From the NCBI GenBank assembly GCA_043228905.1, contig JBHGNT010000004.1:8618001-8682000 (forward strand): a DNA stretch of 64,000 nucleotides. The letters run 5' to 3'. Of this stretch, positions 10,186-20,749 are shown one piece after another (within the stretch, counting starts at the first letter, position 1; every line of letters starts with the position of its first letter). This DNA is from Azolla caroliniana. Taxonomy: Eukaryota; Polypodiophyta. A model generated the notes under the pieces. That model made no database searches. It saw only the letters and a list, made by a program, of their open reading frames with translations, and was not told the DNA's origin. The position numbers and the translations under genes are program-made.

Positions 10186-10361
10186 TTTGGAAAATGATCG
10201 ATCCGTTCGGATTTCTTCCGCTGCTTGCTGGAAAGCCTCTCGACGCCGTCTCCGTTCAGCAAGTCTTCATGCTCTCTCCGTAACCGGGTCGTCTGTTGGC
10301 CTAGTCATCCATTCCTGCCGTTGTTCACTACGATAATGCAGGAATCGTGGTCGCCACAAAC

Positions 10362-10782
10362 TGTGTTATTGCTAGGGCCGGACAACAGCCTAACACAGGG
10401 TGTCCACTTAAGACACATCACCAAAGGGTGGTATGGTAGAATGACTTATGGCACAACGCTTACTTACACCTTAATCGATTACTTAGCCATCCGTAATTAA
10501 CACGCGTAAGATACAACAATGAATACAGAATGGTAATCAACACTGGAAGATTAAGACAATAAGCTTTATTAATTATCCGCTCCTGATTACATTGTAACCG
10601 GGCCTTTATATAGGTCTCCGGTGCGAAATACAAAACGGTGCCAACCGGCACCTTTACGGAATCGTTCCGGATCCGGATCGGCATACCGATTGCAGTCCGT
10701 CCATCCACATCTTCTTATATAATAATATGTATATATTAAGACTACTAATTACAACAGTTCCCGAATAACTATTCCTTTCACA
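10362..10782 (-). repeat. 5' LTR of gypsy-1
   Basis: 421 bp, opening TGTGAAAGGAATAG and closing AATAACACA on the minus strand, so the ends are the inverted pair TGTG/CACA. A TATA box CTATATAAAGG lies near 10,603-10,614 on the minus strand. Just inside follows TGGCGACCACGATTCC, a likely primer-binding site. A fragment of a related LTR lies at 53,889-54,041. Confidence 0.8.
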
Positions 10783-10954
10783 CTCTGGTTTGGACCTCCT
10801 TAAGCCTTCTTGCCGGCCGATAACATCGAGCGGAGTCAGAGTCAAAGTTGTCTCGGGTGCGTACCAAGATGCAGACTTGTCAAAAACGACGTCTCGACTT
10901 ACTCGAGATTTTCGAGTCAGGGGTTGTAGCATTTGTACCCCTTTTGCTCCAATG
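10783..10954 (-). pseudogene. copia-2 fragment (integrase C-terminal region), left part
   Basis: Minus-strand remnant reading YSLEQKGYKCYNP, then SRDVVF and SWYAPE, which is the end of a copia integrase and the linker to RT. It matches the same region of copia-3 near 32,150-32,040. It is bounded by the gypsy-1 LTR on the left and the gag-only element on the right. Across the latter it joins 22,703 exactly, with TSD AGTAT. It contains stop codons. Confidence 0.8.
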
Positions 10955-10959
10955 AGTAT
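10955..10959. repeat. TSD (AGTAT) of the gag-only element, left copy
   Basis: AGTAT directly before the 5' LTR; the second copy is at 22,698-22,702. Confidence 0.88.
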
Positions 10960-11595
10960 TGTGAAAGTGTTTTTAGAATTCAAGGTATTGAAGTCTACAA
11001 AAATATAAGGTATGGAGCATTCACACCCGAAGGCCAAGAACACGAGCTAAGGTTTCAAGTATAAGTCAAACAAAAAGCAAGTCACGTGGAGAAAAGTAAA
11101 AGAAGAAAAAAGCGGGCACCAAAATGTAGTCTACAACGAACGCTCATAACTCATTCGTTTGGAAGCCAAATATAATGTGTAAATATGGGTTGGAAAGCTT
11201 GACGAGAGTTATTCATAGGTTTTTAAAGCTCTAAATTTAGAGCTTCGACGAGGGAGATATGACGATTTGAAGATTGTTGTGTCATAGCTAAGAATAGGAG
11301 ATGGAAAAGCTCTAAAAAAAGCGTGGAAAAGAAAGCAAGCGAAACTTATCTACTAGAGGAGAACTTCATATAAAGCAAGAAGAGTGAGGTGGTGAGGAGG
11401 GCTTTTTTCTTGTGATGTTTTCTTGCCTATTCACATAGTGTTGGTTGAGTTGTTATCAATTCATCCTTGTAGGCTTGAGTTTATGTATCTTCTTTCTCTT
11501 GTTTCTATGATCATCACTCCTTATTAATATATCTTTGTAGATTTGGGTTTCTATATCTTCCTTCTCTCTCTTTTCTATCATCATCTCTCTTTTCA
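10960..11595 (+). repeat. 5' LTR of the gag-only element
   Basis: 636 bp, opening TGTGAAAGTGTTTTTAG and closing TCTCTTTTCA. The sequence TTTTGGCGCCCCAGGGAGG follows at once (11,596-11,614) and is the likely primer-binding site. Confidence 0.87.
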
Positions 11596-11691
11596 TTTTG
11601 GCGCCCCAGGGAGGGTCGATCCTTTCTGTATAACGGGAGGAACGGTTGTCCACTAATTGATGGTTGTATCTACCGATTCATCATCAAACTA

Positions 11692-13449
11692 ATGGCAAGA
11701 TATGGAGTTCGCGATGCGACAGATCTACGAAGAGAACTTTTCCAATTGCGTATGGTTTCACCAATGTGCTACCTGGAGTATGAGAAGACGTTTTTGGATA
11801 TATGGTCCACTTGGATTGGACTTGTTGGAGGCGTTGAAGATGTATACTTCAAGATGGAAAGATTCAAAGCAGGGCTAGATCCATATTTTCAATATGAAGT
11901 GCATATGAAGTACCGAAGGTCTTTCCATGATTTGCTTCGAGTATGTCAAAGTTATGATCAACAATTGAAGAAGTTGTTATTCGGTGAAGCATATGGAGTA
12001 TCGGCGTCATATACCATAAATCCAAGCTATAATAATTGTGGATCGGTCATGAGCCAACAACCAGCCTACTTGCAATGTCCGATTCAACAGGTTCCGTCAT
12101 ATCATTATTCTAATTTTTGGAGTTATAATGATGTCTATGAAGGTGATTCCAGAGACAATGAAGAAGAGGTGATGAATGTGGAGTCCCCCCATCTAGTTCA
12201 TGAGGACAACCATGATATAAAGAATGATGATGTGAAAGACGAATCTAAGGAGATTGTTATGAGAAGCGATGTTATGGATGGTGATGCCAATGTACATCAT
12301 GTTGAGGACATTATTACAACAAGCGATATGGTGGTTGATGATGAATATGTGCAAGATGAAATGGAAGATATGACAAAAGAAGTTGTTGATGGTGAAGTAC
12401 CCACAACGAAGTTGCAAGATGAAGAAGGTAACCTAGAAGTGATAGCTGGAGATTGGCTTTTGGAGATCAATGCGTGTAAGGAAGCATTGGTAAGTGCCAA
12501 GTTGCAGTGTATGAAGGTGTTCGTGCAAGATTTGTGTTTTGGATTTGCATTGAGTGGCAACAAAGTTATGTGGGCATCAACTCTTCAACAACAATTTGAC
12601 CAAGAGCCAAGAGATTTACTTGTAATGCATGATTGGAGTATCATTAACTTATCACCATCAAAGGATCCACCACAACTAATCAAACGTATAAAGGAGAAGG
12701 AATCATCTATCAATAATGGCAATCAAGAAGAGGAAAGCATAACAATTGATGAATCTTCATGGGATAGGGAAAACAAATCATTCCACATGGTGTCTAAGGA
12801 GGAAGAAGAAGTCATTGAAGAGAAAAGCATTATCACCTTGGAGAAGATGATTTCAAGCTATATCCAAGGAGAAGAGCATCTAAGGTTTAGTTCTTTTCTT
12901 TTTGAGTTTCCAAAATTACTCATAAATGTCTATTCACATATAAAAGGAGAAGATTGCTTCAAAGACCTTATCAAATTGAAGGTACCAATTGCCCAAACTC
13001 TTCAAGAATCTAAGGTTGTGCAAAAGATAGATCATAAAGCATTGTTACAAGAGAGTTTCATTTATCATATGGAGAATTTGAAGTTTGTCTCACTTATTGT
13101 GGTTGTTCCAAAGGAGAAAGACGTCAACTTCCAACCCTTGAATGATTCAACCAAACGAGTTTTATTTTTGCTTCCTTTTCGAGATGAGATTCTAGATGAA
13201 ATGGTCATACATACAAAACAAGGTAATGTGGAGAATGTGGTGTGCCAAGAAGAAAGTCATGTTGATGAAGCAAAGATCGACATAATTCAAAATATGACAA
13301 TTCTGACAAGTCTCGAAGCTTTGAAGGTATTTGTACAAAAGGTTCGCTCGCTCGAAAGATTTATTCATATGTTAACATGCTTACTTCTATCAAGAGTTAT
13401 GTATCACATAGACCTACTTCTGTTTGGAAAGTTGATGAAGATATACTAA
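11692..13449 (+). CDS. Gag-like protein of the non-autonomous element, 585 aa
   Basis: Open frame from ATG at 11,692. Residues about 1-95 resemble a retrotransposon Gag core (YLEYEKTFLDIWSTW, then MERFKAGLDPYFQYEV and LLRVCQSYDQQL). The rest is acidic and rich in Glu, Asp and Val, with no CCHC knuckle, protease, RT or integrase motif. It may form particles or recruit the RNA of this element to particles of a partner element (inference). The frame has no stop although the element is non-autonomous, which suggests selection or youth. The surrounding LTRs are nearly identical. Confidence 0.75.
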   Translation: MARYGVRDATDLRRELFQLRMVSPMCYLEYEKTFLDIWSTWIGLVGGVEDVYFKMERFKAGLDPYFQYEVHMKYRRSFHDLLRVCQSYDQQLKKLLFGEAYGVSASYTINPSYNNCGSVMSQQPAYLQCPIQQVPSYHYSNFWSYNDVYEGDSRDNEEEVMNVESPHLVHEDNHDIKNDDVKDESKEIVMRSDVMDGDANVHHVEDIITTSDMVVDDEYVQDEMEDMTKEVVDGEVPTTKLQDEEGNLEVIAGDWLLEINACKEALVSAKLQCMKVFVQDLCFGFALSGNKVMWASTLQQQFDQEPRDLLVMHDWSIINLSPSKDPPQLIKRIKEKESSINNGNQEEESITIDESSWDRENKSFHMVSKEEEEVIEEKSIITLEKMISSYIQGEEHLRFSSFLFEFPKLLINVYSHIKGEDCFKDLIKLKVPIAQTLQESKVVQKIDHKALLQESFIYHMENLKFVSLIVVVPKEKDVNFQPLNDSTKRVLFLLPFRDEILDEMVIHTKQGNVENVVCQEESHVDEAKIDIIQNMTILTSLEALKVFVQKVRSLERFIHMLTCLLLSRVMYHIDLLLFGKLMKIY

Positions 13450-13708
13450 TTGTTGTAACCTCTTTCTTTGTGTTGACAAGGAGAAAGATGGTGATGGCAA
13501 TTGTCAATGTGTATGTGTGTGTGTTTAGAAGTGTGAGGTTTTTCCTATCAACTAGCGGGGGTTTTACTCACATAGTTTGTTTCTTTTCTATTTATTTTCT
13601 CCTTCTTTGTCTATAGCCATGAATAAGGCGAAGGAGAACCTTTAGTTTTATTAGTAGCTTAGGGTTCACCATAAAGGGTTCACCAAAAAGCAAGGGGGAG
13701 GGCTAAAT
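13450..13708 (+). other. 3' untranslated region and polypurine tract of the gag-only element
   Basis: Non-coding sequence between the ORF and the 3' LTR. It ends with the purine-rich AAAAAGCAAGGGGGAGGGC (about 13,685-13,703), the primer for plus-strand DNA synthesis, just before the LTR start at 13,709. Confidence 0.7.
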
Positions 13709-13745
13709 GTGAAAGTGTTTTTAGAATTCAAGGTATTGAAGTCTA
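13709..13745 (+). repeat. 3' LTR of the gag-only element, first 37 bp
   Basis: Opens TGTGAAAGTGTTTTTAG like the 5' LTR and stops at GTCTA, where the DNA transposon begins. The LTR resumes at 22,098. Confidence 0.9.
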
Positions 13746-13770
13746 GGTCGAAGCACGCTACGGTGTACCA
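13746..13770 (+). repeat. Left terminal inverted repeat of the DNA transposon
   Basis: 25 bp ending TACGGTGTACCA; matches the reverse complement of 22,067-22,091 with one mismatch (C/T). AGTACT motifs follow within 20-70 bp. Confidence 0.9.
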
Positions 13771-14876
13771 GAAAAGTACTGTTTTTGGCCACAAAAATTG
13801 TCAGTACTTTCAATACTGTTAGTACTGAATAATTCAGAAAAGAAATTAGAGAAAAAGAAAATCGATTTTGGAGAGTGGGGTGACTGTAGTACAAGTGTCA
13901 TTTACTGTAGAAGGAGTGGGGGGAACACGTGAGGAGATGTTCTTCCATTTTGGGGGCTATTTTCCCCTCACGTCGATTTTGGCGCTTCCCCTCACGTCGT
14001 TTTGGCGATTCCCCTCATACTGCTCTTCCTCTATCCCTCTGAGCTTTTCATCACAAACATCCATGTCACGTTTCTGATTTTCCTTCAATCTAAATCTCAG
14101 ACATCCATGTCTGGTTGGAGAGTTTGCGTTGAGGATTTCTGATTTTTTTAGGGTTTCTGTTTTTGTTAGGTTTTGGTTGAGGTACAGAGACTGTTCTAAG
14201 GGTTCAGGTAGCAGCCAATAGCCACTTCTTCGACAACGACTTTCTTACTTCCACCGATTGCAGTTGATGTCGTGGTGATTTGGGGCTTTTTCCACCAAAT
14301 CGAGGTTGCATTGGAGGTTCCTTCCACCAAATCGAGGCGGCATATCCAACGCTCCCTCCACCATTGGAGGTTCCTTCCACCAAATCGAGGCTGCATATCC
14401 AACGCTCCCTCCACCATTGGAGGTTCCTTCCATCCATTTTTTTATTTTCAGTACTAAAATGTTTCATTTCTTCATATTTCAGTACTAAAATTTTAGAATT
14501 GACATTTGTCATATTTGATATGTAATTCTATTGTTTGAAACAAAATATTTCTCACTTTGCAGGCCACATTTAAAAACATTTGATTGTGTTTTCTTGGTTG
14601 AGTCTATATATCCACGCTCCCTCCACCATTGGAGGTTCCTTCCATCCATTTTTTTATTTTCAGTACTAAAATGTTTCATTTCTTCATATTTCAGTACTAA
14701 ATTTTTAGAATTGACATTTGTCATATTTGATATGTAATTCTAATGTTTGAAACAAAATATTTCTCACTTTGCAGACCACGTTTAAAAACATTTGATTGTG
14801 TTTTCTTGGTTGAGTCTATATAACATTAACTACTTTCGCAAGACACTTAATTTTTGTGGATAAATCTAGTGACCGA
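13771..14876 (+). other. 5' region of the DNA transposon: promoter/leader and repeats
   Basis: Lies between the left TIR and the first ATG of the transposase. It holds AGTACT motifs, a block with a 53-bp period (about 14,291-14,440, phrase TCCACCAAATCGAGG) and a 212-bp tandem duplication (14,403-14,826). Each duplicated unit contains CACTTTGCAG, a possible 3' splice site, so a 5' untranslated exon is possible. Confidence 0.6.
14403..14826. repeat. 212-bp tandem duplication upstream of the transposase
   Basis: CGCTCCCTCCACCATTGG occurs at 14,403 and 14,615. The units run to GTTGAGTCTATAT and are almost identical. Confidence 0.88.
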
Positions 14877-17800
14877 ATGGGGGTTCCTAACGAGAGTGAG
14901 TTGTCAAGTAACTCATGCATATCTGAAAGGACTAAGAGACGAGTGGTTCTTCACATAGTCCGTTATTTGGTAGAAATAACGAAGAGATTTAGTGAAGAGG
15001 ATCGTAGGGATATTATCTGTAGAGTGTTACACCATCAAAGTTTGAATGAAGACATGGAGAGAATAAAATTTAGGGACCAATGTGTTTCAGAAGAGATTGT
15101 GGAGTCTATGAAGTCATCCCTAGACTTAGTGAAAGGTGTAGAGAGCTTAGACAAACTTGCTGCAAAGAGGGCAGCCCTACACATGGTTGTGAACGGTGCG
15201 AGAGAAAAAAAATATAGTGATAGTAAAGTTGCCTTAGCCCTGGGTATTCAAAGAAGGAACTTGAGGAAACATCGCCGAAATATACACACAAGCAAATTCA
15301 AGTGGCTGGGGTCGGGACGTAGACAACGATGTGATGCCTTATCTCAAGAGATTATTGAGAAAGTGGATTCATTTTGGGCCAAAAATACGCGTGTCTCACC
15401 AAATAAGAAGGACGCGTGTAGACAACGAATAAGTCAGGGTAAGTACCAGATTCACCCTAGACACTTCTTGGAGATGATAGAGGTATTCCATTTTTTTATA
15501 TCAATTCACATTCCATAACTTTGTGTTTTGACCAAGTGTATATTAATGTTTGCTATATATATTGGTTGATGTAGGCTGAATTGTACATGAACTTTAAAGA
15601 CCAACATCCAAGCTTGACTGTCGGATTCTGCAAGTTCCAAGGTTTGAAACCATTTTATGTTAGAAAATTAAATGAGAGGAATACATGTTGTTGTGTGTAC
15701 CATGTGAAGATGGACATGTTAAGGCTAGCAGTGAATGCAATGCGTACTGATTCTAAGGGTATACACGGGGAATTATGTGTCTGCACTTGTGAGATTTGTA
15801 GACCAAATGGGGAGGATAATAGGTGTAATGCACGAAACATGACTTATGCATCCGTTTCTGAGCTATGGAGGTCTTGTGTTTGTGAAAAAGAACCATCATG
15901 TGAATGGCATCGTCGTACATGTCTATTAAGAACATGTAAGGTTTGTCCGCTACCATTATTTTGTAGGCAGGAGCTTGATATGGGAAATAATCATATCGTG
16001 AAATGGAAATATTTGGAGTATGTGACTGAAAATATTGGCAAGGGAGTTGTAACTAAGCGTATCAAGGAAGTATATAAGGAGACATGTGCTGCTACCCTTG
16101 TCTCAGAATTTAAGAAACAACTTGGGGAGTTTATTCCACATAACTTCCGGAGTTATTGGCAAAATTCACAATTCAAGGAATGTATTAATAACTTACCAAT
16201 GGGTGTCATTGTATCTGTTATTGATTTTGCAGAAAACTATACATTTAAAGTTCAAAATGAGGTTCAATCAATGCATTGGTACAATGATCAATGTACAATA
16301 CTTGTACATATTTGCTATTGGAGGCAAGACGGTGAGTTACATAAGAAATCAATATTTTACATTTTAGATGATAAAAAGCATGATACACTATTTGTTCAAC
16401 ATTGTTTTAAGCTTCACCATGCAGATTTATTTTCTCTAGGGTTAACCTTTAACCGTCATTGGGTTTGGTCTGATGGTGCTGCCTCGCAGTTTAAGGCGGC
16501 ACGATCGTTCTACTTTATCGCCAGGTAATTTTTAATCCATATGTTTAGTACTTATCATGCAATGTGTAAGGAAGTAATTCTTGTGTTAGTGGATGCATAC
16601 TAATTATGTTTGTAACTATTAACAAACAGTACTAGTCACATGGATGCATACTAATTATGTTTGTAACTATTCGAATCTTGCACTTGTGAATGGATGCATG
16701 CATACTAATTTTGTTTGTATTATGTTGTACTAAGTAACTTTTAATCCATGTGAAGTGTTCTCCATAGACACATTGTACTATGTTGTGTTTACAGAAGGAT
16801 GTAAAGTACTCATCTTGTACTCATAGTATTGTCCGTCCTTAAGAGAATTGTACTAATTATCTTTTTATCCATGTGAAGTGTTCTCCATAGACACATTGTA
16901 CTATGTTGTGTGTATAGAAGGATGTAAAGTACTCATCTTGTACTTAGAGTATTGTCCGTCCTTAAGGGAATTGTACTAATTATGTTTTAATCCATGTGAA
17001 GGGTTCTCCATATACACATTGTACTATGTTGTGTGTTGGTTTTGTACTATGTTGTGTTTACAAAAGGATGTAAAGTACTCATCTTGTACTCATAGTATTG
17101 TCCATCCTTAAGAGAATTGTACTAAGTATCGATTAATCCATGTGAAGGGTTCTCCATAGACACATTGTACTATGTTGTGTGTTGGTTCTGTACTATGTTG
17201 TGTTTACAAAAGGATGTAAAGTACTCATCTTGTACTTATAGTATTGTCCGTCCTTAAGAGAATTGTACTAATTATGTTTTAATCCATGTGAAGGGTTCTC
17301 CATAGACACATTGTACTATGTTGTGTGTTGTATCTGTACTATGTTGTGTTTACAGGAGGATGTAAAGTACTCATCTTGTACTCATAGTATTGTCCGTCCT
17401 TAAGAGAATTGTACTAAATCAGTATTTACTCATGTTGTACTCATAGTATTGTACTCATCTTGTACTCATCTTTTAAACACACTGTGTGGTACTGATTATC
17501 TATTAATCAATGTTTAGCGTTCTCCATGAACACACTATATTGTACTATGTGTTGTATCTATACTAAATTAGTGTTTATTGGGGGATGTAAAGTACATGTC
17601 TTGTAGTACTAATGATCTTCTAAGGAGGGTTGTGTTCTCCGTGGACACATTGTATTGTACTATCCGATATTGAACATTTTGTACTATTTATCTGTTAATA
17701 CATGTAGAGTGCTTTCCATGAACTCATTGTACTATACTTTGTGCTATATCCATACTAAGTTAGTATTAAATGGATGCCAGGTACTGTTGGTCGACAACAT

Positions 17801-18577
17801 AGTACTATTTATCTTTTAATAAGTGTAGAGTGTTCTCAATGGATACGTTGTGCTATGCTTTGTTTTGTATTTGTACTAAATCAGTATTAATGGAAGTGTA
17901 GTACTCTCAATTGACAACATAGTACTAATTTTGTTGGAAACCTGAGATACCAAAGCAGGTATTTCTCCTTATTCAATATTCGTATGCAATGGAATTACTT
18001 CGGGTCTGGACATGGAAAAGGAGAGCATGATGGCGCGGGGGCTGTGATCAAACATGCCCTTACAAGTGAGCAGTTGGATAATAATGGCGCTAAGTTACAA
18101 AATGCACATGATGTTGTTCAGTGGCTAACATGGAAGATGTCAAATGATGGTAAGAACAAATTGTTTGTTGAAGTTCGCGCTGATGAGGTCGATAGAACTA
18201 AATCATATGGTTGTAAAACCGTGAAAGGCACACACAACACCCATTGTGTGTTAGGGTTTAGCCGCAAGGACACAACCCAATTGTTACTCCGTAGTTTATC
18301 ATGCTTTTGTTCCATGTGTCTAGATGAAGCTTGGGATAAATGCATCAACCTATCAATCGTGGAGCCCTGGAAGCTGCAAAAGCTTGAGCCTGAACGACAA
18401 GATGATATTGAAGAGGATGTGCATTCAAACGATATTGTATACTACAACCAAAATCAAGACTTGGCAGTTTTATTGGAAGTTGGAGATCATTTTGCAGTGC
18501 TCAAATATTCTCAGAATTACACAAGGAGTACTAATCCCGAACAATGTACCACTGACTTAGTCAAATTACACAATTAG
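14877..18577 (+). CDS. Putative DDE transposase, three exons, 724 aa
   Basis: Exons inferred at 14,877-15,482, 15,575-16,524 and 17,959-18,577. Introns 15,483-15,574 and 16,525-17,958 both start GT and end AG, and the spliced frame has no stop. Motifs: VIDFAENYTF (Asp about 419), HWVWSDGAASQFK (Asp about 502) and FGSGHGKGEHDGAGAVIK (Glu 541 or Asp 543), a plausible catalytic triad of an RNase H-fold transposase that cuts and pastes the element. Cysteine clusters precede the core (CVCTCEIC, RTCKVCPLPLFC). The C-terminus has CFCSMCLDEAWDKC followed by IVEPWKL, probably zinc-binding. The N-terminal 200 residues are basic and may bind DNA. An extra 5' exon cannot be excluded. The motif set resembles transposases I associate with cnidarian and other animal genomes (recollection, not searched). 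The intact frame suggests recent activity. Confidence 0.78.
16525..17958 (+). repeat. Large transposase intron with 123/146-bp tandem repeats
   Basis: The 1,434-bp second intron. Repeat units begin ATCCATGTGAAG at 16,744, 16,867, 16,990, 17,136 and 17,282. The first two spacings are 123 bp and the last two 146 bp, the longer units having an extra TGTGTTGG...TGTACTATG segment. The rest of the intron is rich in TTGTACTA and AGTACT. Confidence 0.82.
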
Positions 18578-19387
18578 TACTAATCCTGAACAATGTACTA
18601 CTCAACAATGTACCACTGACTTAGTCAAATTACACAATTAGTACTAATCCTACAAAATGTACTACTCACTTATTTTCTAGATTACTGATCTAGTACTAAT
18701 AAGGTACAAAACTAGTACTAATAAGGAACAAAGTACTACTTAGTTCCCAAATTACAAAACTAGTATTAATCATGAGCAATGTACTAGTAACTTAGTTCAC
18801 AAAGTACAGAACTAGTACTAATCATGAACCATGTAGTACTTACTAAGTACTAATCCAACAAATGTAGATTGGTATTTTGCACACAAGTAATACTAAACAT
18901 GATATGTGTTCTACACACCTAGTTACATAACTTGTACTAATTACACCAACAGTATTAATCTTGAACAGTATTAGTACTAAACCTGATATGTGTTTGACAC
19001 ACCTCATTTCCAAATTACAATAATTGTACTATTATTCAGCAATTTACTATACACCTTGTTCCCAAATTACATTACTAGTACTAATTCCCAAGTTACACAA
19101 ACAATACTAACAGTCAACAGTGTACAATAAGTATAGTGTTTACTAAACTAATACTAGGCAAGTTGCAATATAGATTGGACGATGTTGTACCTGGTTCCCT
19201 TTTAGTACTACTAATTCTGGAAAATATCCCTTCAACTACACATACCAATTATATATTAAGAGTAATGCCAATACTAACCCACATAATTAGGGTTCCACAT
19301 AATAGTTGTTAGAGATTACACTAAATTTGAAGTATGAATTGTGGCATACACTAGTTCTAGTCCAAATGTTAATTGACATCATATAAA
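18578..19387. other. Convergent intergenic region with AGTACTAAT clusters
   Basis: Lies between the 3' ends of the two transposon genes. It is AT-rich and filled with AGTACTAAT or close variants (for example near 18,575, 18,636, 18,694, 18,715 and 18,814). I saw no coding potential. The motif may bind the transposase or may only reflect repeat spread. Confidence 0.65.
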
Positions 19388-20749
19388 TCAAACAATAGAA
19401 TAGTAGAGCCACATACCGTACGGGTGTACTTTTAAACCCCAAGCATAGTACCACTCAGCCGCAATTGTAGTTTTACAGTCCATACATGTATTCTCTTTCT
19501 CAAAATGATACTTAGCACATAGCACATGATATGTGTGCAAGCATGGTGTAATCACAACATCCATAGCCTCCAGCTTGAATCCGAGGCCACAAAATATACA
19601 CCTGGAAGATTGCAAACACAAGTTATAATATATTAGCTGCTCACTTATTTATACCAGAGAAGTAGAAATAAATAACTTTTAAAGCCAATACCGTGATATA
19701 GCTATACTAATAATGGTACTTTCTATACCACTTGGGTGCTCAATTACAGATGGAAACAAAGTATCAAAACCATTTTGTTTTAAATCCTGCATCAAGCATG
19801 CAAGGTTCTCAGAATGCAACTTTAAGGTTGACAACTTATTATCTATTTCTTCATGTGCATTCCTGCAAGTATCAAGGTCTCTCATCTGTGAACCTAATTG
19901 AGTGCCCATATTGTTTAGCTCTTTCTTCAACTCCTCTTTCAACACCTCACTTTCTGAATTTTGGATTGTCGATGCAATCCATTCATATGTAGTTTTTATT
20001 GAAGAAAATTTCTTTTTTGCCTGTATCTCAGCTGATTTAACTGCTTCCAAATCAACAAGTAGTGTTTGTATTCTTGAGCTCATAGAAGCTATGCAACCGG
20101 CCATCATCTGTTCATGCTTTTCAATCATTGTGGCCCGTACCTTTGCCTCTAGAACTTGGTGGACAGGTGTTATAGCTAGAATATCCACATGAGAGGTTCC
20201 AGATGACTTCAAGCCAGTGTTGGTACTGGAGGACCCTTTGTAATGTTCTGACCAGTGCCGATTAAAATCTTCCCAATTTACGTCAATGCCACCTTGAACT
20301 TCACATGCAAAAGCACGTGCAAAAACAGTACCCACCTCATTGTTAGTGATTTGATTTGTATCATAAACATGTTCGTATCTCGTCTTCAATAAATTCGTGT
20401 ATTCCCTCTTCAAACCACTTATGTGGAATCCTCGCCTTGTGTCGGGATGTGCTGACCCCCAGGTTTTTAACAACCACTCTCTCAGCTCTGGATAAATGTC
20501 AGGTCGTGCTCGAAGGAAATAATTCCATCCAAGAGGTGTGTCTCGACTGATGGAGTGGTACATCTTGTTTCTCTGTGTTGATGAATTCATCACCCTTTCT
20601 CTTGTGGGTGTCTTCTTGCTTTCTTTCATGGGTGTCCTTCTTCCTTCCTTCACTGGTGTCTTCACTTTCTCTTTCATCAATGTCTTCTTTATGGGTGTCC
20701 TTCTCGTCATTGTCCTAGTCAACACAATTCTCAGGGAATGAATATGCAT
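19388..20749 (-). CDS. Second transposon gene: basic (K/R)TP repeats, coiled coil, C-terminal RING-H2 finger, 423 aa
   Basis: Two exons inferred on the minus strand: 20,749-19,692 and 19,601-19,388. The intron (19,691-19,602) starts GT and ends AG, and splicing joins the frames at an Arg codon. The N-terminus has repeated TP motifs in a basic stretch (RRTPIKK, VKTPVKEG, RRTPMKESKKTP). Residues about 60-160 look globular (RDTPLGWNYFLRARPDIYP). Residues about 190-330 are helical coiled coil. The C-terminus is C-x2-C-x15-C-x-H-x2-H-x2-C-x10-C-x2-C, starting CIFCGLGF, a RING-H2 pattern typical of E3 ubiquitin ligases. Its role is unknown; an accessory or regulator of transposition is an inference from its position. 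The start codon is the first ATG in frame; upstream exons are possible. Confidence 0.7.

Larger units (their letters stand above)
1395..10782 (-). mobile_element. gypsy-1: Tat-like Ty3/gypsy element with an extra ORF, decayed
   Basis: Order on the minus strand: 5' LTR (10,362-10,782), leader, gag (with an internal duplication), zinc knuckle, protease, RT/RNase H, integrase, a spacer, then a 720-aa sense ORF. The 3' LTR is absent because copia-1 interrupts the element at 1394/1395 and the rest is off the window. The order PR-RT-RH-IN makes it Ty3/gypsy, and the RT/RNase H style resembles the plant Tat clade (inference). Two tandem duplications, several stops and a lost protease aspartate mean it is no longer autonomous. 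It is inserted in copia-2. Confidence 0.85.

Noticed and set aside
14196-14737. Short frames rich in Trp, Ser and Pro on both strands
   Set aside because: They follow the 53-bp and 212-bp repeats of the DNA transposon leader and have no start or context of a gene.
16744-17420. CRISPR-like regular repeats
   Set aside because: Units are long tandem repeats without unique spacers, in an intron of a eukaryotic transposon.
18578-19387. Origin or centromere-like AT-rich repeat
   Set aside because: The AT-rich AGTACTAAT clusters are confined to the DNA transposon and match its other internal repeats.
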